Shown here piece by piece: positions 1 to 7,822 of a DNA stretch of 24,344 bases (position 1 is the first letter of the stretch; each line of letters begins with the position of its first letter). The stretch is from UMGS75 sp964507405 (GTDB taxonomy: Bacteria > Bacillota_I > Bacilli_A > ML615J-28 > CAG-313). Location of the stretch: the NCBI GenBank assembly GCA_964507405.1, contig CAZDPJ010000021.1, positions 1-24,344 on the forward strand, given 5' to 3'. The translations under genes were made by a program, and so were the position numbers. Below the pieces are notes generated by a model, which saw nothing but the letters and a program-made list of their open reading frames with translations, did not search any database and was not told the origin of the DNA.

Positions 1-166
1 CATAGAAATAGCATAATATTAAATTTTATAGCACAACAACTGCAAAAGTCGGGAGAAAAAAGAAGAAGGCACTCATGAAGAACTAGTCAAACTAAATGGT
101 TTCTACGCAAATATTTATAGGGCTCAAGTAGCTAATGTTACCATGATTAAAAATGAATCGAAATAA
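1..166 (+). pseudogene. C-terminal tail of ABC exporter (ATPase end), frame-broken partial gene
   Basis: The end of an ABC transporter ATP-binding domain, entering from outside the window. From about base 62 the frame reads EEGTHEELVKLNGFYANIYR, the standard C-terminus of fused permease-ATPase exporters, and runs to TAA at 164-166. In frame 1, bases 1-18 read HRNSII, matching the switch-histidine (H-loop) motif HRLSTI of these ATPases. The two parts are in different frames. Removing one A from the six-A run at 56-61 joins them as ...SGEKEEGTHEEL, at about the normal distance from the H-loop. The residues between are poorly conserved. Seen: frame break and two family motifs. Known: motif order in exporter ATPases. 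Inferred: a single-base indel, either a sequencing error at the contig edge or real decay. Confidence 0.75.
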
Positions 167-200
167 GCGTATAACATTATGTTATAGGCTTTTTTTCTTT
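166..200 (+). terminator. Rho-independent terminator after the ABC exporter gene
   Basis: Arms AGCGTATAAC (166-175) and GTTATAGGCT (181-190) pair with one G-G mismatch around loop ATTAT. A T-rich run with few interruptions follows, to about 217. It overlaps the stop codon of the upstream gene. Confidence 0.8.
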
Positions 201-219
201 TTTTTCTTTTCTTTTATGT

Positions 220-241
220 TATAATATCTAAAAAAGAGGTG
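220..241 (+). promoter_or_regulatory. -10 box and ribosome binding site of the GH18 lipoprotein gene
   Basis: TATAAT at 220-225 lies just after the T-tract. No convincing -35 can be separated from the T-run. The ribosome binding site AGAGGTG (235-241) is 5 bases before ATG 247 and fixes that start. Confidence 0.55.
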
Positions 242-246
242 CGAGA

Positions 247-2748
247 ATGAAAAAAACATTATGGATAATTCCTTTAATTTTACTTTGTTTATGTATTGGA
301 TGTAGTGAATCAATGAATAATACAAAATATAAATTAACGCTAAGACTAGATGGGGGAACTATTACTAGTGAACGTGTTATGATTTTTGATGAGGTAACTG
401 AAGTTGAACTGCCTACCCCAACAAAAGAAGGATATAGCTTTAAAGGTTGGATGTATAATGATGAGTTATTAACATCTTCAAAAATAACAGTAGATAGTAA
501 AATTACCTTAAAGGCTGAATGGATTAAAACTGATTATAAAATTACATTAATTGATGAGTTAAATAATACAAATACAACAATGGATGTATCTTATAAAAAA
601 TTATTTATTTTACCTGTACTTTCTAAAAATGGATATGAATTTGTCGGTTGGATGTATAAAGATAAATTATTAAATAATAACATTTATGATTATGAAGAAG
701 ACATTACCTTAAAAGCATATTGGAGGGAAGAAACCTATATTGTTGATTTTATGGATGGAAATAAAGAAGTAGCTGATTCTTTAAAGGTTAAATATTTAGA
801 AAATATAACCCTTCCGAAATTAGACAAAAAGGGTTTTAATTTCCTTGGTTGGTATGATGGTGAACAAAAGATTGAAAGTGGTAGTTATAATTTAAATTAT
901 AATGTTACTTTATATGCTAAGTGGGAACCTAAAACATACTGTATTAGTTTTAACACTAATTCTAGTGAAAAGTTAGACCCAATAGAAGTTAAATATAATA
1001 CTAAATATACATTACCGTCAATAAGTAAAAAAGGAAGTACCTTCCTTGGCTGGTATAATGGAGATACTTTAGTAGAAGATGGAAGGTATGATTATTTTGA
1101 AAATCTTGTATTAGAAGCTAAATGGAGTGAGGGTATAACTAAAGAATTAATCGATAGTTTTGTTGTTAAATTATATAATAAGCAAACTTCATCATATGAT
1201 GAAATATCGCTATATAAAAAAGGATTATTTATTGATAGTAGTAAATATTGGAAGAAATATGGAATAGTTTTAAATGATGGTAATTATGTAATTTCTAAAA
1301 TCCTAAATAGTGGTGATTCGATAGGTGAGCTTGGTGAATATGACTATGTTTTACTTGCATATACCAATTATGAATATTATAGTAAATTTGTATCTTTAGA
1401 TGCAAATGTAGGTGATATAGTTGAATTTTCAAGTAGTCTAGATTCCCTTAAAGATGGTGAAATTAATTTAACAGTTAGTTTTTATAAAACTATTTATCCG
1501 GAACCTTCAAAAGAGGAGTTTATTAATTATTTTGATACTCTATATAAAAATATTAAAGAAGTAAATGATAATATTGAATTAGTTACTAATTATATGGGTC
1601 ATTTTATTACCTGGAAAACAAGTAATAAAGAAGTAATTACTAGTGATGGTATTTATAATAAACCAGTTATTACAAGAAATGTTACTTTAACAGCATATGT
1701 TAATAAAAAAGAAATATATGAATTTGGTGTTAAGGTAAAAGGAACAAAAGATGAAAGTGAAGCTCTTACAACAGGATATTTCTATACTAATTTCTCATCA
1801 GCAACTTTAGAAACATTTACTAATTTAGATATTGCTTATATTAGTTTCTTATATGTTAGTAGTGAAGCTGAATTTCAAAGTATTTATGATAATACTACTT
1901 TCTTAAAAAATGTCGTTGCTAAACTTGTACCGCTTGCTAAAAAAACAAATACGAAAATGGTAATCTCGATTAATCAACAAAATAAAGAATTTGGAACGAT
2001 TGCCAAGTCAGAAGCATTAAGAAAGAAATTTAGTGAAAATATTGTAACATTACTTAATGAATATGGATTTGATGGTATTGATATTGACTGGGAAACACCA
2101 ACTAGTTCTGAGGCTACTTATTTTACTCTTTTAATGCAAGATATTTATCAAGCAGTTAAGAAGAATAATCCTAATCACTTAGTTACCGCCGCAATCGGAG
2201 GAGGAAAGTGGCAACCGCCAAAATATGATCTAGCAAATTCTAGTCAATATTTAGATTACATTAATTTAATGACTTATAGTATGACTTCATCAAATGGACA
2301 ATTCCATAATGCTTTATTTAAGTCAAGTAAAGGCTATACTTTAAGTAGTTGTACAATAGAAGAAAGTATTGCTATCTATGATTCTTATGGAGTAGATCGT
2401 AATAAAATAATAGTTGGTCTTGCTTTTTATGGTATTAAACAATTATCATCAGAAGGGGTTGGAACTAAATCTTCATCAAGTATGTCAATTTCTTATCGCA
2501 GTATTTATGAAACTTATTTAATAAATGAAGATCCTAATATTGATATTTGTTTTGATGAAGAGTCAGCATCCCCATATATTTATGATAGTTTAAATAAAGT
2601 ATTTATTTCATATGAAAATGAATTATCAATCGCTAAGAAATGTGATTATGTTAATACCTTAGGGCTTGCGGGGGTAATGTACTGGCAAGATGGCCAAGAC
2701 CATGAAGATGATTTATTAAATTATATTAAACAATATATTAATAAGTAA
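247..2748 (+). CDS. Surface lipoprotein with four InlB-type repeats and a GH18 glycosyl hydrolase domain
   Basis: Predicted secreted lipoprotein of 833 residues. A basic N-terminus and hydrophobic core end in a lipobox, CIGC, giving lipidated Cys19. Four repeats of about 65 residues follow, each with a conserved GW in the middle and a closing Trp (W92, W159, W226, W293). They match the Listeria-Bacteroides (InlB B-) repeat seen in Gram-positive surface proteins. Residues ~295-505 hold a less clear part, including an Ig-like stretch (WKTSNKEVIT). The C-terminal ~320 residues are a glycoside hydrolase family 18 barrel. The catalytic motif DGIDIDWE is intact (609-616, proton donor E616), with MTY at 675-677 and the C-terminal GVMYWQDGQD (W813). 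GH18 enzymes cleave beta-1,4 GlcNAc linkages (chitin, N-glycan core, peptidoglycan-like glycans) by substrate-assisted catalysis; the substrate here is unknown. Probably co-transcribed with the small gene 20 bases downstream. Confidence 0.9.
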   Translation: MKKTLWIIPLILLCLCIGCSESMNNTKYKLTLRLDGGTITSERVMIFDEVTEVELPTPTKEGYSFKGWMYNDELLTSSKITVDSKITLKAEWIKTDYKITLIDELNNTNTTMDVSYKKLFILPVLSKNGYEFVGWMYKDKLLNNNIYDYEEDITLKAYWREETYIVDFMDGNKEVADSLKVKYLENITLPKLDKKGFNFLGWYDGEQKIESGSYNLNYNVTLYAKWEPKTYCISFNTNSSEKLDPIEVKYNTKYTLPSISKKGSTFLGWYNGDTLVEDGRYDYFENLVLEAKWSEGITKELIDSFVVKLYNKQTSSYDEISLYKKGLFIDSSKYWKKYGIVLNDGNYVISKILNSGDSIGELGEYDYVLLAYTNYEYYSKFVSLDANVGDIVEFSSSLDSLKDGEINLTVSFYKTIYPEPSKEEFINYFDTLYKNIKEVNDNIELVTNYMGHFITWKTSNKEVITSDGIYNKPVITRNVTLTAYVNKKEIYEFGVKVKGTKDESEALTTGYFYTNFSSATLETFTNLDIAYISFLYVSSEAEFQSIYDNTTFLKNVVAKLVPLAKKTNTKMVISINQQNKEFGTIAKSEALRKKFSENIVTLLNEYGFDGIDIDWETPTSSEATYFTLLMQDIYQAVKKNNPNHLVTAAIGGGKWQPPKYDLANSSQYLDYINLMTYSMTSSNGQFHNALFKSSKGYTLSSCTIEESIAIYDSYGVDRNKIIVGLAFYGIKQLSSEGVGTKSSSSMSISYRSIYETYLINEDPNIDICFDEESASPYIYDSLNKVFISYENELSIAKKCDYVNTLGLAGVMYWQDGQDHEDDLLNYIKQYINK

Positions 2749-2768
2749 AATTAATTTAAGGAGAAAAA

Positions 2769-3071
2769 ATGAATAATAATATGAATGATTATGATGATAA
2801 CGATAATATTGTTACGCTTTTATCTTCAAGTGGAGAAGAAATAGATTTCATTGAAATTTCGGGGATTGTATATAATAATAATTACTATGCAATTTTACAA
2901 CCAGTTGAACTTTTAGAAAATATGGATGATGACGAAGCATTAATTTTTAAGGTTACTAGAAATAGCGATGGCTCTGATAAATTTGAAATAGAATTAGATG
3001 ATGAAGTAATTGATGCGGTATTTGTAGAATATAATAAATTATATGAAGATTCTCATAAGGAGTTAAATTAA
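2769..3071 (+). CDS. DUF1292 (YrzB-like) family protein
   Basis: Small, very acidic protein of 100 residues. After an Asn/Asp-rich start, the core beginning NIVTLLSSSGEEIDFIEI, with YYAILQPVE and ALIFKVTR, matches the DUF1292 family. This is a widespread Firmicutes cytosolic protein of unknown function, often near the yrrK/mltG region. Start chosen from AAGGAG about 6 bases before the ATG. It lies 20 bases after the GH18 gene and is followed by a strong terminator, so the two probably form one transcript. A functional link is not implied. Family assignment is by pattern; function is unknown. Confidence 0.8.
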   Translation: MNNNMNDYDDNDNIVTLLSSSGEEIDFIEISGIVYNNNYYAILQPVELLENMDDDEALIFKVTRNSDGSDKFEIELDDEVIDAVFVEYNKLYEDSHKELN

Positions 3072-3077
3072 AAAATA

Positions 3078-3137
3078 ATTAATAGTAGAGTAGGTATTTT
3101 ATAATTAAAAATACTAAAATACTATTAATTTTTTTTA
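3078..3137 (+). terminator. Rho-independent terminator after the DUF1292 gene
   Basis: Outer arms ATTAATAGTA (3078-3087) and TACTATTAAT (3120-3129) are perfectly complementary. An inner stem pairs GTATTTT with AAAATAC. A run of T follows from 3129. Confidence 0.85.
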
Positions 3138-3144
3138 AATATGA

Positions 3145-3185
3145 TATAATATAATTACTTTTTATAATTAATAATGATGAGGTGA
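3145..3185 (+). promoter_or_regulatory. -10 box and ribosome binding site of the tandem-GNAT gene
   Basis: TATAAT at 3145-3150, preceded by TGA, sits directly after the terminator. The -35 is poor. GAGGTGA (3179-3185) is the ribosome binding site for ATG 3190. Confidence 0.55.
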
Positions 3186-3189
3186 ATCT

Positions 3190-4176
3190 ATGTGGAAAGT
3201 AGTATGTGGAACTAAAGATAATTTAGAAGAAATGAATCAATTATGGAATGAGGTTGTTTTTGAAGATGGATTTTTTAAACCTATTGAAAAAGATAAATAT
3301 CAAGAATATTTAGAAAATATTCCAGGGTTTAGTTATGAAGGTGTTGCCTTAGTTTATGATAAAAACTTACTTGTTGGAATGGGAATAGGCGTATTAAAGG
3401 GTGGCTTAAATCAAGTTGATATGCCTGGTGCAATCAATGCTATAATTGTAAGACCTAGTTATCGTCATCAAAAAATTGGTGATACCATTATTAAACATTT
3501 AGAAAATTATTTTCTTACTAAAGGCAAAAAATCAGTTGTCGTATATGGATATTTACCATCATGCTATGGTTGGTATATTCCAAATACACCAAAACATGAC
3601 CATCCATGTGCTCCCGGGGTGAGAGTAAATAGTAATGAATATTTCTTTTTATTACACCATAGATATGAAGCAATTGGATTTCAAGATGCTTTTCATTTAA
3701 ATTTATCTGATTATGAAATATCTGATTCTATTGATAAAATATTAAAAGAAAATGAAAAAGATGGAATTACAATTGAATTATATGACCCTAAAAAGCATAG
3801 TGGTATTGATGAATTTTGTAAAGAATTAAATATTTATGATTTTGAAAAAGTAATTAAAGAAAATCTAAGTTTAGAAAAACCATATCCTTTTTTAGTAATT
3901 TCTCAAAATGGTTTAGTTAAAGGCTGGACTGGTGCCTTATGGAATGAAGAAAGTGGAAGAGGTCATTTTGATGGTATTGCAATTTTAGAATCAGTAAGAG
4001 GAAGAGGCCTTGGAAAAGCATTATTTTCACTTCTAGCATATAACTCCAAACTTAATGGAGCTAAATTTATGACTTTCTATACTGGTCTTACAAATCATGC
4101 AAGATACATCTATATGGGGGCTGGATTTAAGATTATCCAATCATTTGCTTTAATGAAAAAAGAACTAAAAAAATAA
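3190..4176 (+). CDS. Tandem GNAT-family N-acetyltransferase
   Basis: Protein of 328 residues with two GNAT folds in a row. The N-terminal fold has a degenerate acetyl-CoA motif RHQKIG (92-97). The C-terminal fold has a good one, RGRGLG (270-275), followed by the usual helix and TNHARYIYMGAGF. Known: GNAT enzymes move an acetyl group from acetyl-CoA to an amine; two-domain forms often use one active domain and one for dimerisation or substrate. The middle part has many His, Tyr and Pro residues (around 120-155). Inferred: the C-terminal domain is catalytic; the substrate cannot be told. First gene of a closely packed group (3190-6194) with its own promoter, 12 bases before the guanylate kinase gene. 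Confidence 0.85.
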   Translation: MWKVVCGTKDNLEEMNQLWNEVVFEDGFFKPIEKDKYQEYLENIPGFSYEGVALVYDKNLLVGMGIGVLKGGLNQVDMPGAINAIIVRPSYRHQKIGDTIIKHLENYFLTKGKKSVVVYGYLPSCYGWYIPNTPKHDHPCAPGVRVNSNEYFFLLHHRYEAIGFQDAFHLNLSDYEISDSIDKILKENEKDGITIELYDPKKHSGIDEFCKELNIYDFEKVIKENLSLEKPYPFLVISQNGLVKGWTGALWNEESGRGHFDGIAILESVRGRGLGKALFSLLAYNSKLNGAKFMTFYTGLTNHARYIYMGAGFKIIQSFALMKKELKK

Positions 4177-4188
4177 GAAGAGGTAATT

Positions 4189-4734
4189 ATGTTAATACTT
4201 GTAGGCCCTAGTGCATCCGGCAAAACCCAAATTGTTTTACAATTAATAAATAAATATAATATGCAAAAACTAGTTACTTATACTTCAAGAGAAAAAAGAA
4301 TAGGTGAAGTAGATGGTAAAGATTATCATTTTATTAGTAAAGATATATTTCTAGAAAAAATTAATAATAATTTTTTTATTGAATATGTAAATTATAATAA
4401 TAATTATTATGGAACATCTCGTAGTGATTTAGATAATTGTAAGGTTGTTATTTTAGAACCAACTGGTCTTAGACATTATTTAAAAGAAAAGACAAAAGAA
4501 TTTATTGTTGTATTTTTAGAAACATCCAAAGAAGTACTAAAGAAAAGAATGGAAATGCGCGGAGATAAATTAAGTGATATTGAAAGAAGACTTAAAAATG
4601 ATGATGAAGTATTTAATGATGATGTAAAAAAACTTGCTGATTTAGTTTTAAATACCACAAATAGTACAGTAGATGAAGATAGTTCGATTATATATAATTA
4701 TTATCAAAGAAGGTTAAAAGAAAATGAAAAATAA
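4189..4734 (+). CDS. Guanylate kinase family protein
   Basis: Protein of 181 residues. A P-loop GPSASGKT (6-13) is followed by TYTSREKRIGEVDGKDYHF, which corresponds to the GMP-binding segment of guanylate kinases, and a lid/LID-like region with RMEMRGDKLSDIERRL. Known reaction: ATP + GMP to ADP + GDP, in the cytosol. It is somewhat shorter than typical bacterial Gmk (about 200 residues), and YTSREKR replaces the more usual STTTRxxR. It may be the essential Gmk or a paralogue. The rest of the genome is not visible, so I leave the symbol empty. The ribosome binding site AGAAGAGG precedes ATG. It overlaps the next gene by 11 bases. Confidence 0.85.
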   Translation: MLILVGPSASGKTQIVLQLINKYNMQKLVTYTSREKRIGEVDGKDYHFISKDIFLEKINNNFFIEYVNYNNNYYGTSRSDLDNCKVVILEPTGLRHYLKEKTKEFIVVFLETSKEVLKKRMEMRGDKLSDIERRLKNDDEVFNDDVKKLADLVLNTTNSTVDEDSSIIYNYYQRRLKENEK

Positions 4735-5545
4735 AATATTAGATGCTTTAGTTATTATCTTTACTAATTTATTTATTATTATATTTGGCATATGGATTTC
4801 AGCAATCCCAATTACTAAATCAAAATCATTTTATATGCGTCATTTTGAAGAAAATATTCGTGCTAAAAATTTTGTAATGGATAATTATAATGCAAACCCT
4901 GATAAAGTAATGGAAGATGTTGCTGATATAACAATTGATTATTACTTTGGAAATGCTAAAGAATATCAAGTAATAGTTGATGGAGAAAATTTATTTAATG
5001 AATATGAAGTAAGACATATGAAGGATGTTTTAGATTTATATGTCTTAGGTCAAATTATCGCGGTTATTTCTTTCTTCTTACTAATTGCTTGTATTTTCTA
5101 TTTAGGTAGACATTTTAGAAGAATCAAAAATAAAATATTAATTTATACTGGTATCTTTTATGGAATCTTAATTATTTTAATTGGCCTATTTATGATTTGG
5201 AGTTATAATACAATGAATTATTATGTAGCACTTGGTTATACTGATGATTATTTTACGTATCTATTTATTAATTTTCATCATTTAATTTTTCCAAATAATG
5301 ATAAATTCCTTCTCGCAACCTCACAAGGCCCATATACTGGTGCGTTAAATACTTTAACTACTTTCCTTGATAGTAATTTATTTATGGATGCGGGGATTAT
5401 AATTGGTATAGTTACAGTTTCGGTTGTTTTATTGTGGTTTATCATTATTATTGCTTTTTCTAAACTTCATGGAAAAATTGTTCAAAAGGTAGATGAAATA
5501 CATGAACGAGCTAGAAATTCTCAACAAGAATTCAGTAAATCATAA
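4724..5545 (+). CDS. DUF1461 / TIGR01906-type integral membrane protein
   Basis: Protein of 273 residues with about four membrane segments: near residues 8-28, 105-127, 138-160 and 226-250. The soluble loop between the first two has EVRHMKDVLDLY. The next external part has NFHHLIFPNNDKF. Both fit the DUF1461 family of Gram-positive membrane proteins of unknown function, which carry an E-x-x-HMxDV motif and an F-H-x-x-x-F-P motif. The C-terminus is charged (VDEIHERARNSQQEF). Its start overlaps the guanylate kinase end, and its tail overlaps the start of the YgjP-like gene, so the genes are translationally coupled. Family match is by motif only; no function is known. Confidence 0.75.
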   Translation: MKNKILDALVIIFTNLFIIIFGIWISAIPITKSKSFYMRHFEENIRAKNFVMDNYNANPDKVMEDVADITIDYYFGNAKEYQVIVDGENLFNEYEVRHMKDVLDLYVLGQIIAVISFFLLIACIFYLGRHFRRIKNKILIYTGIFYGILIILIGLFMIWSYNTMNYYVALGYTDDYFTYLFINFHHLIFPNNDKFLLATSQGPYTGALNTLTTFLDSNLFMDAGIIIGIVTVSVVLLWFIIIIAFSKLHGKIVQKVDEIHERARNSQQEFSKS

Positions 5546-6194
5546 GATAGTAAAAGCAAAAACATCTAAATTAGTATTAAAATATAACCGAGATGGAATT
5601 CTTGTTATTAGATGTCCATATCGTCTAAAAAGTGGTGAATTAGAAGAGTTTGTCACTAGACACTTAGACTGGATAAAAGAACATTACACAACAAGTCAAC
5701 CTAAGAAAAGAAGTTATACTAATAATGAGTCATATTTATTTTTAGGAAAAGAATATACCTTAAAAATTGTCCAAAGTTTTCATGAAAGTGTTATTATTCA
5801 AGAAAATAATTTATTTATCTATACAAAAAATGAATTAAATATTCCTAAACTCTTAAATAAGTGGAAAAAAGAACAAGCTGAAATTATATTTTCGGAGATA
5901 CTTTATCAATGTTTTGAACAAATGAAAAATGAATTAAAACTATATCCTAAACTAGAAATTAAAAAATATTTATCAAGATGGGGCTGTTGTTATCCAAAAA
6001 GAAATTTAATCATTTTAAATATTGCTTTAATTCATGCTCCTCTTGATATAATTAAATATGTTGTTTTTCATGAATTATCTCATTTTAAATATATGAATCA
6101 TCAATTAGAATTTCACTTATTCTTACAAAAATATTGTCCTAATGAAAAAGCATTAAGGAATGAACTTAAAAAATATCGAACTGATTATGAATAA
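5502..6194 (+). CDS. YgjP-like (M48/WLM-type) metal-dependent hydrolase
   Basis: Protein of 230 residues counted from ATG 5502. The zinc motif HELSH is present (H190, E191, H194), with a further candidate ligand H200 in YMNHQLEFH. Upstream is RWGCCYPKRNLIILN, typical of the YgjP/DUF45 family. The N-terminal half (LVLKYNRDGILVIRCPYRL) is the family's beta-rich domain. Known: these resemble zinc proteases; the native substrate is unclear. Start: ATG 5493 is also in frame, but the ribosome binding site AAAGGTAG ends at about 5492, which suits ATG 5502 (about 9 bases) and not 5493. It overlaps the end of the membrane protein gene by 44 bases and ends at a terminator, so it is the last gene of this operon. 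Confidence 0.85.
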   Translation: MNELEILNKNSVNHKIVKAKTSKLVLKYNRDGILVIRCPYRLKSGELEEFVTRHLDWIKEHYTTSQPKKRSYTNNESYLFLGKEYTLKIVQSFHESVIIQENNLFIYTKNELNIPKLLNKWKKEQAEIIFSEILYQCFEQMKNELKLYPKLEIKKYLSRWGCCYPKRNLIILNIALIHAPLDIIKYVVFHELSHFKYMNHQLEFHLFLQKYCPNEKALRNELKKYRTDYE

Positions 6195-6222
6195 CTATTA
6201 GATTTGTCTAATAGTTTTTTCT
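6193..6222 (+). terminator. Rho-independent terminator ending the GNAT-YgjP operon
   Basis: Perfect 10-bp stem AACTATTAGA / TCTAATAGTT with loop TTTG (6203-6206), followed by a T run to 6220. The left arm starts inside the stop codon. Confidence 0.9.
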
Positions 6223-6279
6223 TCATTTATTTATTAATTAAAGTATAAAGAATAATAAATTGACAAATTATGCTTAATT

Positions 6280-6294
6280 TTGACATTTTGTCAA
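6280..6294. promoter_or_regulatory. Dyad TTGACA-TTT-TGTCAA, candidate operator
   Basis: A perfect 6-bp inverted repeat with a 3-base centre. The left arm is also a consensus -35 sequence. It could be an operator for the HTH protein encoded downstream; that is an inference. Confidence 0.4.
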
Positions 6295-6487
6295 TAAATA
6301 TTAATAATTATCGGATTATAATAAAAAAATATAAAAAAACCAAAAAAGAAGGAAAAACATAAATTATACTTTTTTTAGATAATTTAGCAATATTAGTAAA
6401 AAGATGTAAAAGAATGTCAAATATAAACGAACAAAAAAAATAATATATTCTTTACTATTTATATAAATTTTGGTAAAGTATAAGAGA

Positions 6488-6510
6488 TGTTTTGATAAAA
6501 TGTCAAAACA
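6488..6510. promoter_or_regulatory. 8-bp dyad directly before the HTH gene ribosome binding site
   Basis: Arms TGTTTTGA (6488-6495) and TCAAAACA (6503-6510) are perfect inverted repeats around TAAAATG. The repeat ends next to the ribosome binding site GGGAGGG. It could be an autoregulatory operator, or an RNA hairpin affecting translation. Confidence 0.45.
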
Positions 6511-6523
6511 AGGGAGGGAACAT

Positions 6524-7762
6524 ATGATTAAAATTGAAAACCAAAATAATAATGGTAATGGGTTACCACTATCTGGATTCTTAAAAAGAAGAAGACTAGA
6601 AATGGGATTAAAACTTGAAGATTTAAGTAATGGGGTTTGTTCAATTAGCCATTTAAGTAGAATTGAAAATAATTTAGTTGATATTGATGATGAACAATAT
6701 CAAGCTTTATTTGAAAAATTAAATATTAATTATGAACAAGTTAAAGTTACAAGACAAAAGAATGTATATGAAGCTTTATTAAGAGAATTTATAAAAAATA
6801 ATAATGGTGAAATCGAAGAATTAGTCAATGAAGCTCTAAATTCAAATAGTTATTGTAGTATTGAAGTTGAGTTAATGGTTCTATTCTATAATATTATTAA
6901 TGAAAACTATGAAGAAGCTCGAAAACTATTAATGAAATTAGAAAATATTTCTAATACACTTACAAATAACGAACTTTTATTTTATTTATATTCATTAGCG
7001 CTATATGCTTTTAATACTAATCAATTAGTACTTGCATATCGCCAAATCCTAGTACTTACGAATATTGAATTAAATAATTCATTCTTTAAAGCAGTAGTCT
7101 ATGATTTAGCGATTGATATAATGATTAATGTAAATCAAGTTTGTCTTGCTTATGAATATTTTAGACTATTTGAAAAAACAGTAGAAATGCCATTATTTGG
7201 TGAAAGATATAATCTACATAAATTACAACTTTTAAAATTTTCATCAGACATAAATTACGAAAAAACCCAAAATAAAATGGAAAAAATAGCTTCTACCCTA
7301 GATTTATCTAATAATAAAACCAATCTTTTATTTAATTACTATAAAGCTTTAATTTTGTATTATAATCATCAATATCAAGAAGTATCTAATTTAATATTAA
7401 ATACTAAAATAGATGCTAAATTATCTTCTATTTTAGTAAGTATTGCTTTAAAAACAACAAATTATACGATGCAACAAGATATTATGAAGATATTAGATCA
7501 ATTAAAATTTACTAAATATGAGAAATTATATAGTGATTATTACCGATATTTAAAACTCGTAATGGAAGGAAACTCTAATTATACTTTATATAATTATATA
7601 AAGAATATCTTAATGATTTCTGAACCATATTATGATGGATTTGTTAATAATGAAGTCATAAACGAATATTTAGATAAATGTAGTGGGGCATCTAAATATA
7701 AAGAAGGAATTAGATTTATAAAAAAAGAATTAAATTTATCAATTCATCAAAAACTAAAATAA
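6524..7762 (+). CDS. XRE-family HTH regulator with helical-repeat C-terminus (Rgg/PlcR-like architecture)
   Basis: Protein of 412 residues from ATG 6524. That start is chosen for the strong GGGAGGG six bases upstream, against an in-frame TTG at 6470. Residues ~17-72 are an XRE-type helix-turn-helix (LKRRRLEMGLKLEDLSNGV, then ISHLSRIENN). The rest is all-helical with repeated Tyr/Leu-rich pairs, as in tetratricopeptide-type domains (for example YYKALILYYNHQYQEVSNLI). Known: this layout is that of RRNPP regulators (Rgg, PlcR, ComR), many of which bind a small secreted peptide. Here no clear peptide precursor gene is seen beside it, so a peptide ligand is not shown. It is a monocistron between terminator and trmR, with dyads upstream that suggest autoregulation. 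Confidence 0.8.
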   Translation: MIKIENQNNNGNGLPLSGFLKRRRLEMGLKLEDLSNGVCSISHLSRIENNLVDIDDEQYQALFEKLNINYEQVKVTRQKNVYEALLREFIKNNNGEIEELVNEALNSNSYCSIEVELMVLFYNIINENYEEARKLLMKLENISNTLTNNELLFYLYSLALYAFNTNQLVLAYRQILVLTNIELNNSFFKAVVYDLAIDIMINVNQVCLAYEYFRLFEKTVEMPLFGERYNLHKLQLLKFSSDINYEKTQNKMEKIASTLDLSNNKTNLLFNYYKALILYYNHQYQEVSNLILNTKIDAKLSSILVSIALKTTNYTMQQDIMKILDQLKFTKYEKLYSDYYRYLKLVMEGNSNYTLYNYIKNILMISEPYYDGFVNNEVINEYLDKCSGASKYKEGIRFIKKELNLSIHQKLK

Positions 7763-7790
7763 CAAATAAGATGAAAAAAATCCGATATTA

Positions 7791-7813
7791 TGTTAAAATA
7801 ATACAGAAAGAGG
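7791..7813 (+). promoter_or_regulatory. Candidate -10 box and ribosome binding site of trmR
   Basis: TGTTAAAAT (7791-7799) fits an extended -10, without a clear -35. AAAGAGG (7807-7813) is the ribosome binding site. It directly abuts ATG 7814, but is 9 bases from GTG 7823, so it points to GTG as the start. Confidence 0.5.
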
Positions 7814-7822
7814 ATGGTAGTA

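Larger units (their letters stand above)
6223..6523. other. Intergenic leader of the HTH regulator; no gene seen
   Basis: About 300 bases, very AT-rich. It holds five copies of the hexamer TTGACA/TGTCAA: forward at 6260 and 6280, reverse at 6289, 6415 and 6501. It also has one TATAAT (6317-6322) without a well-spaced -35, and two dyads listed separately. No open frame with a ribosome binding site was found; the only short candidate, a nine-codon frame at 6414, has none. Confidence 0.6.

Noticed and set aside
247..1125. InlB repeats considered as a DNA-level tandem repeat
   Set aside because: The four units are similar only at the protein level; the DNA copies have diverged, so this is a protein domain repeat.
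4476..4658. Minus-strand open frame inside the guanylate kinase gene
   Set aside because: Shadow of the real gene; low-complexity Ser/Leu/Phe product and no ribosome binding site.
6414..6443. Nine-codon frame MSNINEQKK before the HTH gene, considered as a pheromone gene
   Set aside because: Not hydrophobic, no ribosome binding site, too short for secretion.
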